Assembly: GCF_000830985.1 (NCBI RefSeq)
Contig: NZ_CP007151.1
Location: forward strand, 3,224,001-3,288,000
Source: Marinobacter similis
GTDB taxonomy: Bacteria; Pseudomonadota; Gammaproteobacteria; Pseudomonadales; Oleiphilaceae
Reading direction: 5' to 3'
Length of the DNA stretch: 64,000 nucleotides
The notes beneath the pieces are model-generated. The model worked only from the letters and a program-made list of their open reading frames with translations, was not told where the DNA came from and searched no databases. Position 1 is the stretch's first letter, and each line of letters opens with the position of its first letter. Shown here in pieces: positions 48,951-59,700 of this stretch. Made by a program: the position numbers and the translations under genes.

Positions 48951-49398
48951 CCTTGAGGGTGTTCTTGGAGCCGGTCAGGAGCGCCACCCAGCGATAGAGC
49001 TTGCCCTGCTCGGCATCCGAGACCAGCAGCTTGATGCCGCTCTTGGCCGACATCTTGTTCAGGTCCTTGGCAATGCCGGATAGCGCCTGGGCGGCCATGA
49101 CCCAGGGTACTGTCAAGGCGGCGGCTGGCACGGCCAGCATGGCCAGCGCCACGATCTGCAGCAACAGGCCCAGATTCATGGTGCGATTGAGCCCCATGCG
49201 CGCGCCCAGATAGCCGCCGAGCAGATTGGTGACCACTCCGAAGAATTCGTAGAAGACAAAGAGCAGGGCAATTTCCAGCGACGAGTACCCGAGCTGGTGG
49301 AAATGCAGCACCACCAGCATCCTCAGGGCGCCGTCGGTCAGGGTAAAGGTCCAGTAATTCCCGGTAATGACCAGATACTGTCGGATGGCGGCAGTCAT
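48943..49398 (-). pseudogene. arsJ: Organoarsenical efflux MFS protein ArsJ, truncated
   Basis: The first ~153 residues of ArsJ (normally ~400): IRQYLVITGNYWTFTLTDGA, FHQLGYSSLEIALLF, AQALSGIAKDLNKMSAKSGI and LLTGSKNTLKGVGF are all typical. It then passes into unrelated antisense ATPase sequence. ArsJ exports 1-arseno-3-phosphoglycerate made by the adjacent GAPDH, so arsenate resistance by this route would be lost. ATG 49398 lies one base after the GAPDH stop. Confidence 0.82.
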
Positions 49399-49399
49399 G

Positions 49400-50404
49400 T
49401 CAGGCAGTGCCCACCCTGCGCATCAATTCGGCGGTGCGGTTGGCATAACCCCATTCGTTGTCGTACCAGGCGTAGATTTTGACCTGGGTGTCGTTGACCA
49501 CCATGGTCGACAGCGCATCGATGATCGAGGAGCGGGGATCGGTCTGGTAGTCGATGGACACCAGCGGCCGTTCCTCGTAGCCAAGGATCCCGTCCAGTTC
49601 GCCCTCGGCGGCTTCTTTCAGCAATTGGTTTACGGTGTCCCGGTCCGTCGGCGTGTCGACTTCAAATACGCAGTCGGTCAGGGAGGCGTTGGTGAGGGGG
49701 ACACGGACCGCGTGCCCGTCCAGCCGGCCCTTCAGCTCCGGAAAGATCTCGATGATCGCGGTGGCCGAGCCGGTGGTGGTCGGAATCAGGGAGCTGCCGC
49801 AGGCCCTGGCCCGGCGCAGGTCTTTGTGCGGGGCGTCGATGATGGTCTGGGTGTTGGTCAGGCTATGGATAGTGGTGATGGAGCCGTGCTTGATACCCAG
49901 TTTTTCATGGATCACCTTGACCACCGGAGCCAGACAGTTGGTGGTGCAGGACGCCGCGGTGACGATCCGGTCGGTGGCCGGGTCGAACAGGTGATCGTTC
50001 ACCCCCAGTACCAGGTTCTTGGCACCGGCCTCTTTCACCGGAGCCGTAACCACCACCCGTTTGACGCCCTGGTCCAGGTAATCCTGCAGAACATCGACCT
50101 TCTTCATCACACCACTGGCTTCGATGACCACGTCACAAGCGGACCAGTCGGTCTCGGCGATGGTGCGGTTGTGGGTCACCCGGATACGGCGTTCGTCGAT
50201 CACGATATGAGTACCGTCGACGCCGGCATCCCGATTCCAGCGCCCGTGGATACTGTCGAAGGTGAGCAGGTGGGCCAGTGTTCCGGCATCCGCGCCCGGG
50301 TCGTTAATGGCAACAAACTCAACGTCTGGCCAGTCCCAGGCGGCACGCAACGCCAGCCTGCCAATTCGGCCAAAGCCGTTAATACCTACTTTGATGGTGC
50401 TCAT
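49400..50404 (-). CDS. Glyceraldehyde-3-phosphate dehydrogenase of the arsenic operon
   Basis: A 334-aa GAPDH. The NAD site ([17 protein letters not shown]) and catalytic Cys ([15 protein letters not shown]) are intact. Its position between arsJ and the ACR3 gene identifies it as the arsenate-specific GAPDH: it forms 1-arseno-3-phosphoglycerate, which ArsJ then extrudes. Because arsJ is truncated here, the product of this enzyme would have no dedicated exporter. Likely co-transcribed from the ACR3 side. Confidence 0.9.
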   Translation of the reverse strand: MSTIKVGINGFGRIGRLALRAAWDWPDVEFVAINDPGADAGTLAHLLTFDSIHGRWNRDAGVDGTHIVIDERRIRVTHNRTIAETDWSACDVVIEASGVMKKVDVLQDYLDQGVKRVVVTAPVKEAGAKNLVLGVNDHLFDPATDRIVTAASCTTNCLAPVVKVIHEKLGIKHGSITTIHSLTNTQTIIDAPHKDLRRARACGSSLIPTTTGSATAIIEIFPELKGRLDGHAVRVPLTNASLTDCVFEVDTPTDRDTVNQLLKEAAEGELDGILGYEERPLVSIDYQTDPRSSIIDALSTMVVNDTQVKIYAWYDNEWGYANRTAELMRRVGTA

Positions 50405-50446
50405 GTTCAGTGCCTCCTATCGCCCTGGGCCAGGGTTTTTGGTTTG

Positions 50447-51475
50447 TCAGGATGAGGTTGGCTGTGGAAACCAGTGTCGGGTCCGGTTAGCGAGGGCCAC
50501 CAGCGATAACATAACCGGAACCTCCACCAGAACGCCGACCACGGTCGCCAGGGCCGCGCCCGAGGTCAGTCCAAACAGGCTGATGGCGACGGCCACCGCC
50601 AGTTCAAAAAAGTTTGAAGTACCGATCAGCCCGGCTGGCGCCGCAATGTTGTGCGGCAGCTTCAGTTTTCGGGCGGCCAGATAGGCGATGACGAAAATGC
50701 CGTAGCTCTGGATCAGCAGAGGTATCGCGATCAGCCCAATCGCGACCGGGTTGTCGAGGATGCGCTCGGCCTGAAGCCCGAACAGCAGGGCCACGGTCGC
50801 CAGCAACCCGAGCACGGTGGTCGGTTTGCTGTGGTGAAGCCAGTTTTCCAGCCGCTGCTTGCCCTGCCTTAGAAGATAGCGACGGGTCAGGACGCCGGCA
50901 ATCAGGGGCGCTACCACGTACAGCAGGACTGACAGTAACAGCGTCTGCCAGGGTACGGTGATGGAGGACAGGCCCAGGAGCAACGCGGCAATCGGCGCAA
51001 ACGCAAAGATCATGATGATGTCGTTCACCGACACCTGTACCAGGGTATAGGCAGCGTTGCCTCGGGTCAGCTGACTCCAAACGAACACCATGGCGGTGCA
51101 GGGTGCGACCCCAAGCAGAATCATCCCGGCGATGTATTCGGTGGCGGTGGCCGGATCAATCATTCCCGCGAACAACACCTTGAAGAACAACCAGCCGAGG
51201 GCGGCCATGGTGAAGGGTTTGATCAGCCAGTTCACCACCAGTGTCAGTACCAGCCCGCGCGGCTCGCGGCCTACCTGTCGAATCGCCGAAAAGTCGACCT
51301 GGACCATCATCGGGTAGATCATCGCCCAGATGAACACGGCGACGACCAGATTAACGTGTGCGTAGGTCAGGCTGGCTATGACTTCGAACCCGCCCGGGAA
51401 CAGGCTGCCGGTGGTCATGCCCAGGAGAATGGCCAGGGCGACCCAGACACTGAGGTAACGTTCAAACAGACCCAT
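50447..51475 (-). CDS. Arsenite efflux transporter, ACR3 family
   Basis: A 342-aa ten-helix arsenite exporter. Family signatures: [19 protein letters not shown] with the essential Cys, [11 protein letters not shown], and [18 protein letters not shown]. It extrudes arsenite using the membrane potential. It is the first gene of the ars unit (ACR3-GAPDH-arsJ), 42 bases ahead of GAPDH. No arsR or arsC gene lies in the window. Confidence 0.93.
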   Translation of the reverse strand: MGLFERYLSVWVALAILLGMTTGSLFPGGFEVIASLTYAHVNLVVAVFIWAMIYPMMVQVDFSAIRQVGREPRGLVLTLVVNWLIKPFTMAALGWLFFKVLFAGMIDPATATEYIAGMILLGVAPCTAMVFVWSQLTRGNAAYTLVQVSVNDIIMIFAFAPIAALLLGLSSITVPWQTLLLSVLLYVVAPLIAGVLTRRYLLRQGKQRLENWLHHSKPTTVLGLLATVALLFGLQAERILDNPVAIGLIAIPLLIQSYGIFVIAYLAARKLKLPHNIAAPAGLIGTSNFFELAVAVAISLFGLTSGAALATVVGVLVEVPVMLSLVALANRTRHWFPQPTSS

Positions 51476-51540
51476 TACGCGCCATCCGTATGGTTTGGGC
51501 GGGTTTTCTGGTTATTTACTCCAGCACTCATGTATATCCT

Positions 51541-51560
51541 TAAATCAGCATATGCTAAAA
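51541..51560. promoter_or_regulatory. Palindrome AGCATATGCT upstream of ACR3
   Basis: A 10-bp perfect inverted repeat (51547-51556) in AT-rich sequence, 72-81 bases upstream of the ACR3 start. The position suits an ArsR-type operator, but the sequence alone does not prove it. Confidence 0.3.
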
Positions 51561-51660
51561 AGTGAATATACAATAACCGGCAATGAGTGGTCAGGCAAGT
51601 GCCTTGGGGTAATTGTCTATACTGCCTCTACCTGAGGGAAAGTTTGTTACCGGAGGTGTT

Positions 51661-51909
51661 ATGAGTGATGACAAGGCGCTGGTTGCCAGCGAGACACCCT
51701 ATTCCGTGCTGGTTGAGGCGGGCAAAAACTATCTGTGGTGCGCCTGTGGCCGAAGCCAAAGTCAGCCGTTTTGCGATGGGTCCCACAAGGGCACTGGATT
51801 CAGCCCGGTAAAATTCACCGCGGAAAAAAAGGAGTGGGTCTGGTTCTGCGGTTGCAAACAGACCGGTTCAGCGCCTTTGTGCGATGGCACCCACAAGACC
51901 CTGACTTAG
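51661..51909 (+). CDS. CDGSH iron-sulphur domain protein (two motifs)
   Basis: An 82-aa protein from ATG 51661 (GGAGG upstream) with two CDGSH-type [2Fe-2S] sites, each C-x-C-x2-(S/T)-x3-P-x-C-D-G-(S/T)-H: CACGRSQSQPFCDGSH and CGCKQTGSAPLCDGTH. The pair in a single small chain is the prokaryotic double-CDGSH type. It probably has a redox or iron-sulphur role; the specific partner is unknown. It converges with the PAS-domain gene, four bases apart. Confidence 0.9.
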   Translation: MSDDKALVASETPYSVLVEAGKNYLWCACGRSQSQPFCDGSHKGTGFSPVKFTAEKKEWVWFCGCKQTGSAPLCDGTHKTLT

Positions 51910-51913
51910 GGCA

Positions 51914-52924
51914 TTAATGCCAGGGGTGGGGCACGGCGCTGAGGCGAAAGCCGCTCAGGCCATGCACCGGATCGGTCAGTGCCAGGATCCGTAGCGTGAC
52001 CTCGACGGTGCTCTCACCGTCGCCATGACGCAGCGGCACATCAATGCGTTCGATGGATTGGTCGGCGCGGGCGGCGCTCAATGCCCGTCTAAAATTCTCT
52101 CGGCAGTTAGCAACCATCAGTTTTTCAAAGGGTTGGCCGGCGAGATCGGCCGGTGCCCGTTCCAGCAAATCAGCGAGTTGCGGCGAAATAAAACCAATGT
52201 GGCCGGTTTCGTCGAGTTCACCAATGATCGCTCCGGACAGTGCCACCAGATCTCGGCTGCGTTGCTCACTGTCATCAAGAGCCCGGCGCAGGATGGTTTT
52301 CTCGACCTGTAGATTGTTGACTTGCTGGTCGAAGCCCGCTTCCCGAAGCTCCATTTCCCAGAGTTGTTTCGCCTTGGTGTGCAATCGGCGGCACTGAACC
52401 AATGCCAGCACGGTTGCCACCAGGGTCAGGCAGCCGCCAGCCATCCAGACGTTTCTGAGTGCGTTGTCGGAGGCGTGCTCTAGCAATGCCCGGGCTGGCA
52501 CCGTGGTCAGCATCCAGCTGAAATTCTCCGAGCTGACTTCGGTACGCAGAGCCAGGGTGGGATCAATGGGGCCTTGGGTTCGAATCTGAAACAGCGGGCG
52601 CTTGGTGTGTCTGGCCAAGGTATCTACCCGGACACCAAGGCTGGGCGGCAGCGCATTGCTGAATACGGCTTGTAGCCAATCCCGGGTTGCTCGCTGCGCC
52701 AAAGCATCGTCGCTGACCCGCCCGGGGGCCCGGGCCAGCAAGAGATGAACCAGGGCCTGGTGTTCGGCTTGATAGTGAGCCTCGGCCAGTTGGCGGGCGC
52801 GGTGTGACTCCTGATGGGCGGTGAATGCCGTGGATGCCACGCCGACGATCAGAATGACCAATGGCACCCAAAGGCCTGGCCACAGGCGGTGCCAGCCCGA
52901 TGGATGAGTTGATGTGCTGTCCAT
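51914..52924 (-). CDS. Membrane-anchored PAS-domain protein
   Basis: A 336-aa protein with two transmembrane helices (VPLVILIVGVASTAFTA near 20-36 and MAGGCLTLVATVLALVQ near 160-176) framing a periplasmic segment, then a coiled-coil stretch and a PAS domain (IGELDETGHIGFISPQL, then EKLMVANCRENFRRAL). It has no kinase, GGDEF or methyl-accepting output domain, so it may be a sensor that works through a partner. Alone on its strand. Confidence 0.7.
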   Translation of the reverse strand: MDSTSTHPSGWHRLWPGLWVPLVILIVGVASTAFTAHQESHRARQLAEAHYQAEHQALVHLLLARAPGRVSDDALAQRATRDWLQAVFSNALPPSLGVRVDTLARHTKRPLFQIRTQGPIDPTLALRTEVSSENFSWMLTTVPARALLEHASDNALRNVWMAGGCLTLVATVLALVQCRRLHTKAKQLWEMELREAGFDQQVNNLQVEKTILRRALDDSEQRSRDLVALSGAIIGELDETGHIGFISPQLADLLERAPADLAGQPFEKLMVANCRENFRRALSAARADQSIERIDVPLRHGDGESTVEVTLRILALTDPVHGLSGFRLSAVPHPWH

Positions 52925-53014
52925 GCGCGTCTTCCCGAGTCATGGCAGTTGGATGCCACACTCCCTCAGTGATGTTCCTTCACTTTAGACCAGTCCGTGG
53001 TGGCTGGGAAACTC

Positions 53015-53827
53015 TCAGATTCGGGCTTTGCCGGCGGTGCCATAGACCAGTACGAAGGTCAGGAATGCGGTCACTACGGCGGAAGGGCCTGCTGGAGTGT
53101 CCAGGTACCAGGACAGGCTCAGGCCCCCGGTCACCGCGATAAAGCCAAACACCATCGCAAGCCCAACCATGTGTTCCGGGCCGTGAGCCAGGCGTCGTGC
53201 GGTAGCGGCAGGAATGATCAGCAGGGCCGTAATCAGCAGCACGCCAACGATTTTCATCGCCACCGCAATGACCACTGAGAACATGAGCACCAGAGTCAGG
53301 CGCAGACGCTCGACCGGCAGGCCTTCCACCTGGGCCAGCTCCGGGTGAATGGTACTCATCAGCAGCCCATGCCAGAGGGTGCCTAGTAAGGTCAGAATGA
53401 CGGCGGCGCCGCCATAGATCCAGAATAGGTCAGCACGGCTCATAGCCAGCAGATCGCCAAACAACAGGCCGGTGAGGTCCACCCGGACGTCGGGCATGAA
53501 GCTGAGTGTGACCAGACCGATGGCCAGGGCGCTGTGAGCAAGAATCCCCAGAAGGGTGTCGGTGGCGAGGGCGCGGGTTCGGGAAAACAGCACCAGAGCG
53601 ATGGCCAGTACCATGCAGGTCATCACCACGCCAACATGCAGGGGCACGCTGATCAGGAAACTCAGGGCAATACCGAGCAAGGCCGAGTGTGCCAGGGTAT
53701 CGCCGAAGTAGGCCATCCGGCGCCAGACCACGAAACAGCCGAGGGGCCCGGCCACCAGGGCCACGCCCAGGCCACCGATCAGCGCCCGCCAGAAAAAGTC
53801 GTTAAGTATGGCGTCAATGATGGGCAT
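53015..53827 (-). CDS. znuB: Zinc ABC transporter permease ZnuB
   Basis: A 270-aa permease with about eight helices and the ABC-3 family layout (VVWRRMAYFGDTLAHSALLGIA, GLLFGDLLAM, MKIVGVLLITALLIIPAATAR). It moves Zn2+ into the cytoplasm with ZnuC. ATG 53827 overlaps the znuC stop by 14 bases. The substrate-binding protein ZnuA is not in the window. Confidence 0.92.
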   Translation of the reverse strand: MPIIDAILNDFFWRALIGGLGVALVAGPLGCFVVWRRMAYFGDTLAHSALLGIALSFLISVPLHVGVVMTCMVLAIALVLFSRTRALATDTLLGILAHSALAIGLVTLSFMPDVRVDLTGLLFGDLLAMSRADLFWIYGGAAVILTLLGTLWHGLLMSTIHPELAQVEGLPVERLRLTLVLMFSVVIAVAMKIVGVLLITALLIIPAATARRLAHGPEHMVGLAMVFGFIAVTGGLSLSWYLDTPAGPSAVVTAFLTFVLVYGTAGKARI

Positions 53828-54605
53828 GGCTGGAGCACTCCTGATGATCGGTAACCGACGAACCCGTCTCGCCTTCCACCACGTCGCCGTGAAGATCGTG
53901 GCGGTGATTGTGGTGGTGATGGTAGACCGCGAGGGATTCCGCCACCCGGGGGCCGAAGGTTTCGATAAAGGCTGGATCGTGGGAGATATCAGCCGGGTGG
54001 CCACTGCAGCAGATGTGCTGGTTCAGGCAGATGACCTTGTCAGTGGCGGCCATGACCAGGTGCAGATCGTGGGAAATCATGATGATGCCGCAGTTGAGTT
54101 CGTCACGAAGCTGGCGGATCAGCTCGTACAGCGCGGCTTGGCCGTTGATATCGACGCCCTGGGCCGGTTCGTCCAGTACCAGCAGATCAGGTTTACGGAC
54201 CAGGGCCCGGGCCAGCAAAAGGCGTTGCTTTTCGCCCCCGGACAGGTGATGCACTGAGGCATCCAGCAGGTGGCCAACGCCGGTTTTCTGCAAAGCTGCC
54301 TGGCATTCCGGCAGTGTCCGTCCAGTCAGCATCATGAACCGTTTGACGCTCAGGGGCAGGGTCGATTCCAGGGCAAGTTGCTGGGGGACGTAACCGATCA
54401 TCAGTTTGCGCGACAGGGTGACCTCACCGCTGGAGGCTTTCTGCAAGCCCAGTATGGCCCGTATGAGGGTGGTTTTCCCGGCGCCGTTGGGACCAATAAT
54501 GGTAATGATATCGCCCCGGTGCACGGTCAGATTGACGCGATCGACCACCAGCCGGTCGTCAAATTCCACCGTGACCTGGTTCAGGGTTGCCAGTAATTCA
54601 CTCAT
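53814..54605 (-). CDS. znuC: Zinc ABC transporter ATP-binding protein ZnuC
   Basis: A 263-aa ATPase: Walker A GPNGAGKT, signature LSGGEKQR, Walker B LLVLDEPAQGVD and switch SHDLH. The C-terminal tail is histidine-rich (YHHHHNHRHDLHG and HAHH), which fits zinc handling. ATG 54605 overlaps the zur stop codon region; zur, znuC and znuB form one unit. The N-terminal extension possible in this frame is zur coding sequence and is left out. Confidence 0.93.
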   Translation of the reverse strand: MSELLATLNQVTVEFDDRLVVDRVNLTVHRGDIITIIGPNGAGKTTLIRAILGLQKASSGEVTLSRKLMIGYVPQQLALESTLPLSVKRFMMLTGRTLPECQAALQKTGVGHLLDASVHHLSGGEKQRLLLARALVRKPDLLVLDEPAQGVDINGQAALYELIRQLRDELNCGIIMISHDLHLVMAATDKVICLNQHICCSGHPADISHDPAFIETFGPRVAESLAVYHHHHNHRHDLHGDVVEGETGSSVTDHQECSSHAHH

Positions 54606-55114
54606 TGCCCCGCGCTCCTGTTTTACCTTCTTCACCCCGTTCGCTCTGGCAGCGTGGGCAGAGACCGGCGATCTCCAGGGTGACGTCATCCAGCGCGAAG
54701 GATTCGGCTTCAGCGGCGGCTTGATGGCCCCGGAAACCGACGGCGCGGTCATTTCCAGAACGTTGCCGCAGCCCTGGCAGATCAGAAACATACCAGTGTG
54801 GTGTTCACCCGCGTGGGTACAGCCAATAAAGGCATTGAGCGAGGCAATGCGATGCACCAGGCCATTCTGCTGCAGAAAATCCAGCGCCCGGTAAACCGTT
54901 GGCGGTGCGGCGTTGTGACCGTCTTCGGACAGCTCGGCCAGGACATCGTAGGCTCCAGTGGCTTGTGGGATTGCCAGATAAGCTCCAGGACCCGCTCCCG
55001 TGTGGGCGTCAGGCGAACGTTACGATCCTGGCAGATAGTGCGGGCGTCAGTGAGCGCCTGAGTGACACAGGTATCGTGATTGTGTGGGCGATAGGGCAAT
55101 GCGCGGGCAGACAT
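54598..55114 (-). CDS. zur: Zinc uptake regulator Zur, frame breaks at ~54720 and ~54955
   Basis: About 172 aa after restoring two bases. The winged helix (RLTPTRERVLELIWQSHKPL, then PTVYRALDFLQQNGLVHRI) and the FUR-family zinc sites (CTHAGEHHTGMFLICQGC, CPRC) are clear. The first break falls after HKPL (resumes GAYDVLAELSEDG), the second after SGAIK (resumes AAAEAESFALDDVTLEI). With zinc it represses zinc uptake genes; a Zur-like box is upstream. The stop overlaps znuC. Confidence 0.88.
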
Positions 55115-55135
55115 AGCGGGAATCCGAAAAAATTT

Positions 55136-55153
55136 GAAACATTATAACATTTC
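55136..55153. promoter_or_regulatory. Zur box upstream of zur-znuCB
   Basis: On the minus strand GAAATGTTATAATGTTTC resembles the Zur consensus (GAAATGTTATA and its inverse), with a shortened right half. It starts 22 bases before the zur ATG, so autoregulation by zinc is likely. Confidence 0.7.
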
Positions 55154-55181
55154 CGAAAATCCCCGCCATGGTACAGCAGGC

Positions 55182-55643
55182 TCAGGAGCGAGATTCGTTG
55201 GCCAGACCTTCAAGGTATTCCAGATTAGGGATCCAGGCGTTGTCGCCGTCGACCTCCACCTGCATCAGATCTGCCGGTCCGGCTTCGCCGTCCAGTTGTT
55301 TGATTTGGCTTTCAGTGAGGCGGGCCTGACTCGGAATACCCTGGGTGATCAGGGCAATGAACGGAAGCCGCTGGTGATGTTCGCCGATGGTGTTCAGCAC
55401 CACGATGCGGCCCCTGTTGGCTGCCGGAACACTGAGGCTGCCGCCATTGGCAGCGTCGTAGGAAATCACTGGCAGTTGCAGTCCCCGCCAGTCCAGATAG
55501 CCCGCCAGCCATTCCGGTGCGTCGGTCCCGGCTGAGGAACTGGCGTAATCCACCACCTCGGCAATGGAGACGTTCGGCAGTAACAGTTGCCGTTTGCCCA
55601 TGGGGATCATGACGCAGGAGAGTGTCTGGCTGTTGTCGTTCAT
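55182..55643 (-). CDS. chpC: CheW-like adaptor ChpC
   Basis: A 153-aa CheW-domain protein (LSCVMIPMGKRQLLLPNVSIAEVVDY, given here as a span of residues ~8-33, then GYLDWRGLQLPVISYD). It lies directly after chpB, the same order as in the Pseudomonas pil-chp cluster, where ChpC links additional receptors to ChpA. ATG 55643 preferred over 55694, which overlaps chpB. Confidence 0.82.
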   Translation of the reverse strand: MNDNSQTLSCVMIPMGKRQLLLPNVSIAEVVDYASSSAGTDAPEWLAGYLDWRGLQLPVISYDAANGGSLSVPAANRGRIVVLNTIGEHHQRLPFIALITQGIPSQARLTESQIKQLDGEAGPADLMQVEVDGDNAWIPNLEYLEGLANESRS

Positions 55644-55654
55644 TGCTTGTGTCC

Positions 55655-56709
55655 TCAGGCGGAGTCCCGTTTGTGCCGGCCTTTGAGCAGGCACGATTCT
55701 TCAATGGTTTTGACCAGCTCCCGGGCCAGCTCTTCCGGTGTGCCACTGAGCGTGGAACACCCGGTGGCGGCAACCGAATCCGGCATTGAGCTGTTACCGC
55801 AGCTGGTGTGCTCCTGCACCCAGATTCGGCTGCCGTAGGCTCTCAGCATGGGCGCAGCAATGGCGCCATCGTTGCCCATGCCGGAAAACAGGATAGCATG
55901 GCAGCGTGCCCCGTAATGGTCGGCGACGTTCAGCAGAACCTGATCGATGGAGGCCCATAAGGGCCGGGCCAGGGACTGCTCAATTCGGTCAGCGCCCCGG
56001 CCGCGTCCACTCGCCACTCGTGCTCCACCGGCATCAGCACCACATCGCCATTCTGAACCCGGTAGCCCTCTTCGGCTCGCTTCAGGGCGTAATGAGAGTG
56101 GCGACCAAGAACCCGGGTCAGTACGTCGGTGAAGTTGTTGTCGATGTGCTGGGCATAAATAAAACCAACGGGCAGGCCCGGTGGCAGGTGATCGAGAAAC
56201 GACTTGACCGCCGAAGGCCCACCCAGCGAGGCGCCGAGAATCCAGATTTCCTCGGCAACAGAGCCTGGGACGGCGGGTGTTACCCAGTGCGGCAAGGTCG
56301 GCGGCGTAGCTATTGCCGGTACCTGAACATCCAGCTGTTCGATGCTGGCTTCGGAATCCAGCTCTTCAAGATCGCCCAGCTGACCTTCCAGCTTGCTCAA
56401 CAATCGGCGTTCCCACCGGAAGTAATCGGTGCCGCCGGGCTTGGGCGCCGGATCCAGGCCAAACAGCACCGGTGCTTCGGTATTCTCCAGCAGATGATCA
56501 AACAGCGCCGGGTGATCAGCTTCGTCTTCCAGCGTCACCAGCCAGAGGCCGGCCGCCGGAAATTTAGGATAACCCAGCAGGCGCTCCGGATCCCCGGAGA
56601 AACAGACATCAAGACCCACCTTGGCCGTCGCGGCCTGTAGCCGATGCCGCTGTAGCACAATATCCGAGACAATCCCGACTCTGGGCCGGCCACACTGGCC
56701 GGTCATCAC
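55655..56709 (-). CDS. chpB: CheB-like methylesterase ChpB, frame break at ~55953
   Basis: About 351 aa after repair. The C-terminal methylesterase domain has the catalytic Ser (GASLGGPSAV), His (AQHIDNNF) and Asp (FSGMGNDGA). The N-terminal ~120 residues resemble a receiver but lack a clear phospho-acceptor site. It removes methyl groups from the PilJ-type chemoreceptor. The break lies between SPWPGPYG and SIDQVLLNVADHYGA. ATG 56709 overlaps the chpA stop by four bases. Confidence 0.85.
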
Positions 56710-59700
56710 TGGTTACCGGTCAGCCGTTTGATGGTCTCAAGCAGCTCGGTTTCCTGGAACGGCTTGCCCAGATATGCGTTGACGCCGATGGCCATGGCCC
56801 GCTCCCGGTGTTTCTCGCCGGTCCGGGATGTGATCATGCAGATCGGGGTCTCCCGCAGGTTGTCGTCGTGGCGAACAAAGCTGGCTACTTCGAAACCATC
56901 CATCCGAGGCATTTCGATATCCAGCAGGATGACGTCCGGCTTGTGGTCCTGCAATTGCGCCACCGCATCCAGCCGTCTTTCGCCAGCACCACTTCCATGC
57001 CGTTTCGTTCCAGCAGGCGCGAGGTGACCTTACGCACCGTAACCGAGTCATCTACCACCATGACGGTAGTAACCTGCTCTTCGTAGCGTGCCGCTTCACG
57101 GGCTTTCTCAAGGCTGGCCAGGCGCTGGCGTTCGGACAGGATGTCGGAACGAATCATCGCTGGCAGGTCGAGGATCACCACCACGTTACCGTCACCAAGA
57201 ATGGTCGCACCGGATACGCCCCTGACTGAACTGAACTGGGGGCCGAGGGACTTAACGACAATCTCCCGGCTACCCATCAGGTTATCTACCTGCAGGGCCA
57301 TCGGCTGTTCTGCGCCGCGTACCAGAATCACCGGCAACGGCAGGGCCTGACCCTGGAGTTTCGGCTGGTGATCACTGTTCAGCAGGTTGCCCAGGTACTG
57401 CAGTCGGTACTCCTGACCGGCGTACTCGTACATCGGCGCGTCTGGCTTGTAGTATTCCTCCAGCTCGTAGGTGCTGACCCGCACAATGCCCTCGATGGTA
57501 TTGAGAGGGATGGCGTAGAAGTCTTCACCGGTCGATACCATCAGGGCGCGGTTGACCGAGACTGTGAACGGCAGGCGCACAGTAAAGGTGGTGCCTCGGC
57601 CGAGCGCGGAATCGATGTCCAGACTGCCGCCAAGCTGTTTGATTTCACTGGCGACCACATCCATGCCGACACCGCGGCCGGAAATCTGGGTCACCTGCTG
57701 GGCAGTGGAGAAACCGGGTTGCAGGATGAACTGCAGGATTTCTCGCTCGGTGAGGTCTTCATCCGCACGCATCATATTCTGGCGGATCGCCTTGTCGCGA
57801 ATAACATCGGACGGAATGCCCTTGCCGTCGTCCATCATCCGCAGCACCACGTCACCGCCTTCACGGGTCAGTGACAACACCACTTCACCGGTTTCCGGCT
57901 TGCCGTGGGTCTTCCGATCCGCCGGCGTCTCAATGCCGTGGTCGAGTGCATTCCGGAGCATGTGCTCCAGCGGTGCAATCATCCGTTCGAGGATGTTGCG
58001 GTCCATTTCGCCTTCGGCGTTGCGGACATCAAAGTCCACTTTCTTACCGAGCTCACCGCTGATCTGGCGAACAATACGTCGCAGGCGCGGCACCATCGAG
58101 GCAAACGGAATCATGCGGGTCTTCATCAGACCTTCCTGCAGTTCCGTGTTGATCCGCGACTGTTGCACCAGCAGGGTTTCGGTATCACGAACCCGGTCGG
58201 ACAGGGTCTCGCGTAGGTCGGCAAGGTCCGATGAGGATTCGGTCAGGGCCCGGGACAGCTGCTGGATCGACGAGTAACGGTCCATCTCCAGCGGGTCGAA
58301 GTCATCGCCGTAGTCCGGGCCGTGCTCTTTCTCGGCACTGAACAGGATCTGGGCTTCGGTCTCGATCTCCATGCGGCGCAGCTGCTCGCGCAGACGCTCG
58401 ATGGTGGCCGCCATTTCGTCCAGGGTGTGGCCGAAGTCACTGGTCTGGGTTTCCAGGCGGCCGCGGGTAATACTGGTTTCGCCCGCCAGGTTGACCAACT
58501 CGTCCAGCAGAGGCGCGGAAACCCGGATGGTTTCCTGGGCCGCACGCTGACTGTCGGCGGCCTTTTTGAGGGCTTTCGCCCGCGGCTTCGCTGACGGTTT
58601 GGCGGGCTTGGGCAGGTTCGCATCCGATGCCTTGGCTTCGGCTTCCGTCGCCAGCGGCTGTGTGCTTGGGGGCGGTGTCGGGGCCGATTCCGGGGCTGAC
58701 TCGGGTGCCGGTGTTGGCTCCGGTGCAGTATCGCCGGATTCGAAACGTTTCCGGATGTCAGCCACCATGGCGATGATGGCGTCGTGATCCTGGGTAATGC
58801 TCTGCCACTGGCTTTCGTCCGGGGCATTGCCACCCAGATCAATCAGCCGGGTCTCCAGGCCGTGGGCCTTATCACCCAGCTGCGCCAGTTGTGACAGGCG
58901 GGCGCCACCTTTCAATGTGTGCAGCGCGCGCTGGGCTTCCTGGTTGAAGGTATGGTTGGACGGCTCTTTGTGCCAGTCGTCCAGCAGCTGCTCAAGCTGA
59001 TCCATGATTTCGCCGGCTTCTTCCAGGAAGATTTCCAGAACTTCCGGGTCTACCTGCTGCTGAGCCTCCGTCAGCTCGGACTGAGCCGCTCCGGTGTCGG
59101 CTGCTGCTACATCATGGGCAGTGCGCAGAGCTTCGATCAGTGCGTTGTCAGCTTCTGGCTGCTGGCCATCCTCCAGATTGGTGAGCATGGCCTTTAGCGA
59201 ATCCAGAGCGCGACCACTCAGTGCTAGCAGGGCCTGTTGATTGTTGGAACCGGCAATCAGCGGGTCCAACGCGTCGGCCCAGGCCTCGGCCAGGTCCGCG
59301 ATCGGATCGACGTCTGAGAGTCGCGCACCACCTTTCAGAGTGTGCAGTTCCTGCTGCAACTGGGTCACACCGGACAGCTCGTCCGGCTCATCGCGCCACT
59401 GGGCAAGGCACTCGCCGATGGCGCTGTGGATCTCCAGACCTTCGTCCAGGAAGATGCCAATCAGGTCGTCGTCATTGGCGTTGGCCAGAGGTTCAGTAAT
59501 GGCGGTCAGTTCTTCCGCTTCGGTTTCTGGCTCGGGTTCCGCCGGGGCCTGCTCGGCCTCAATTTCGTGCTCATCGGTGTCGTAGTCGGACACCTCGGGC
59601 TCAGGCTCCGCCGGTGCTGGCTCTCCGGCTAGCGGCTCGCCGCGCAGGATTGCCTGAACCTTGGCCACCAGCTCATCCGCTGGCGGGCAGGGCTTCTGGG

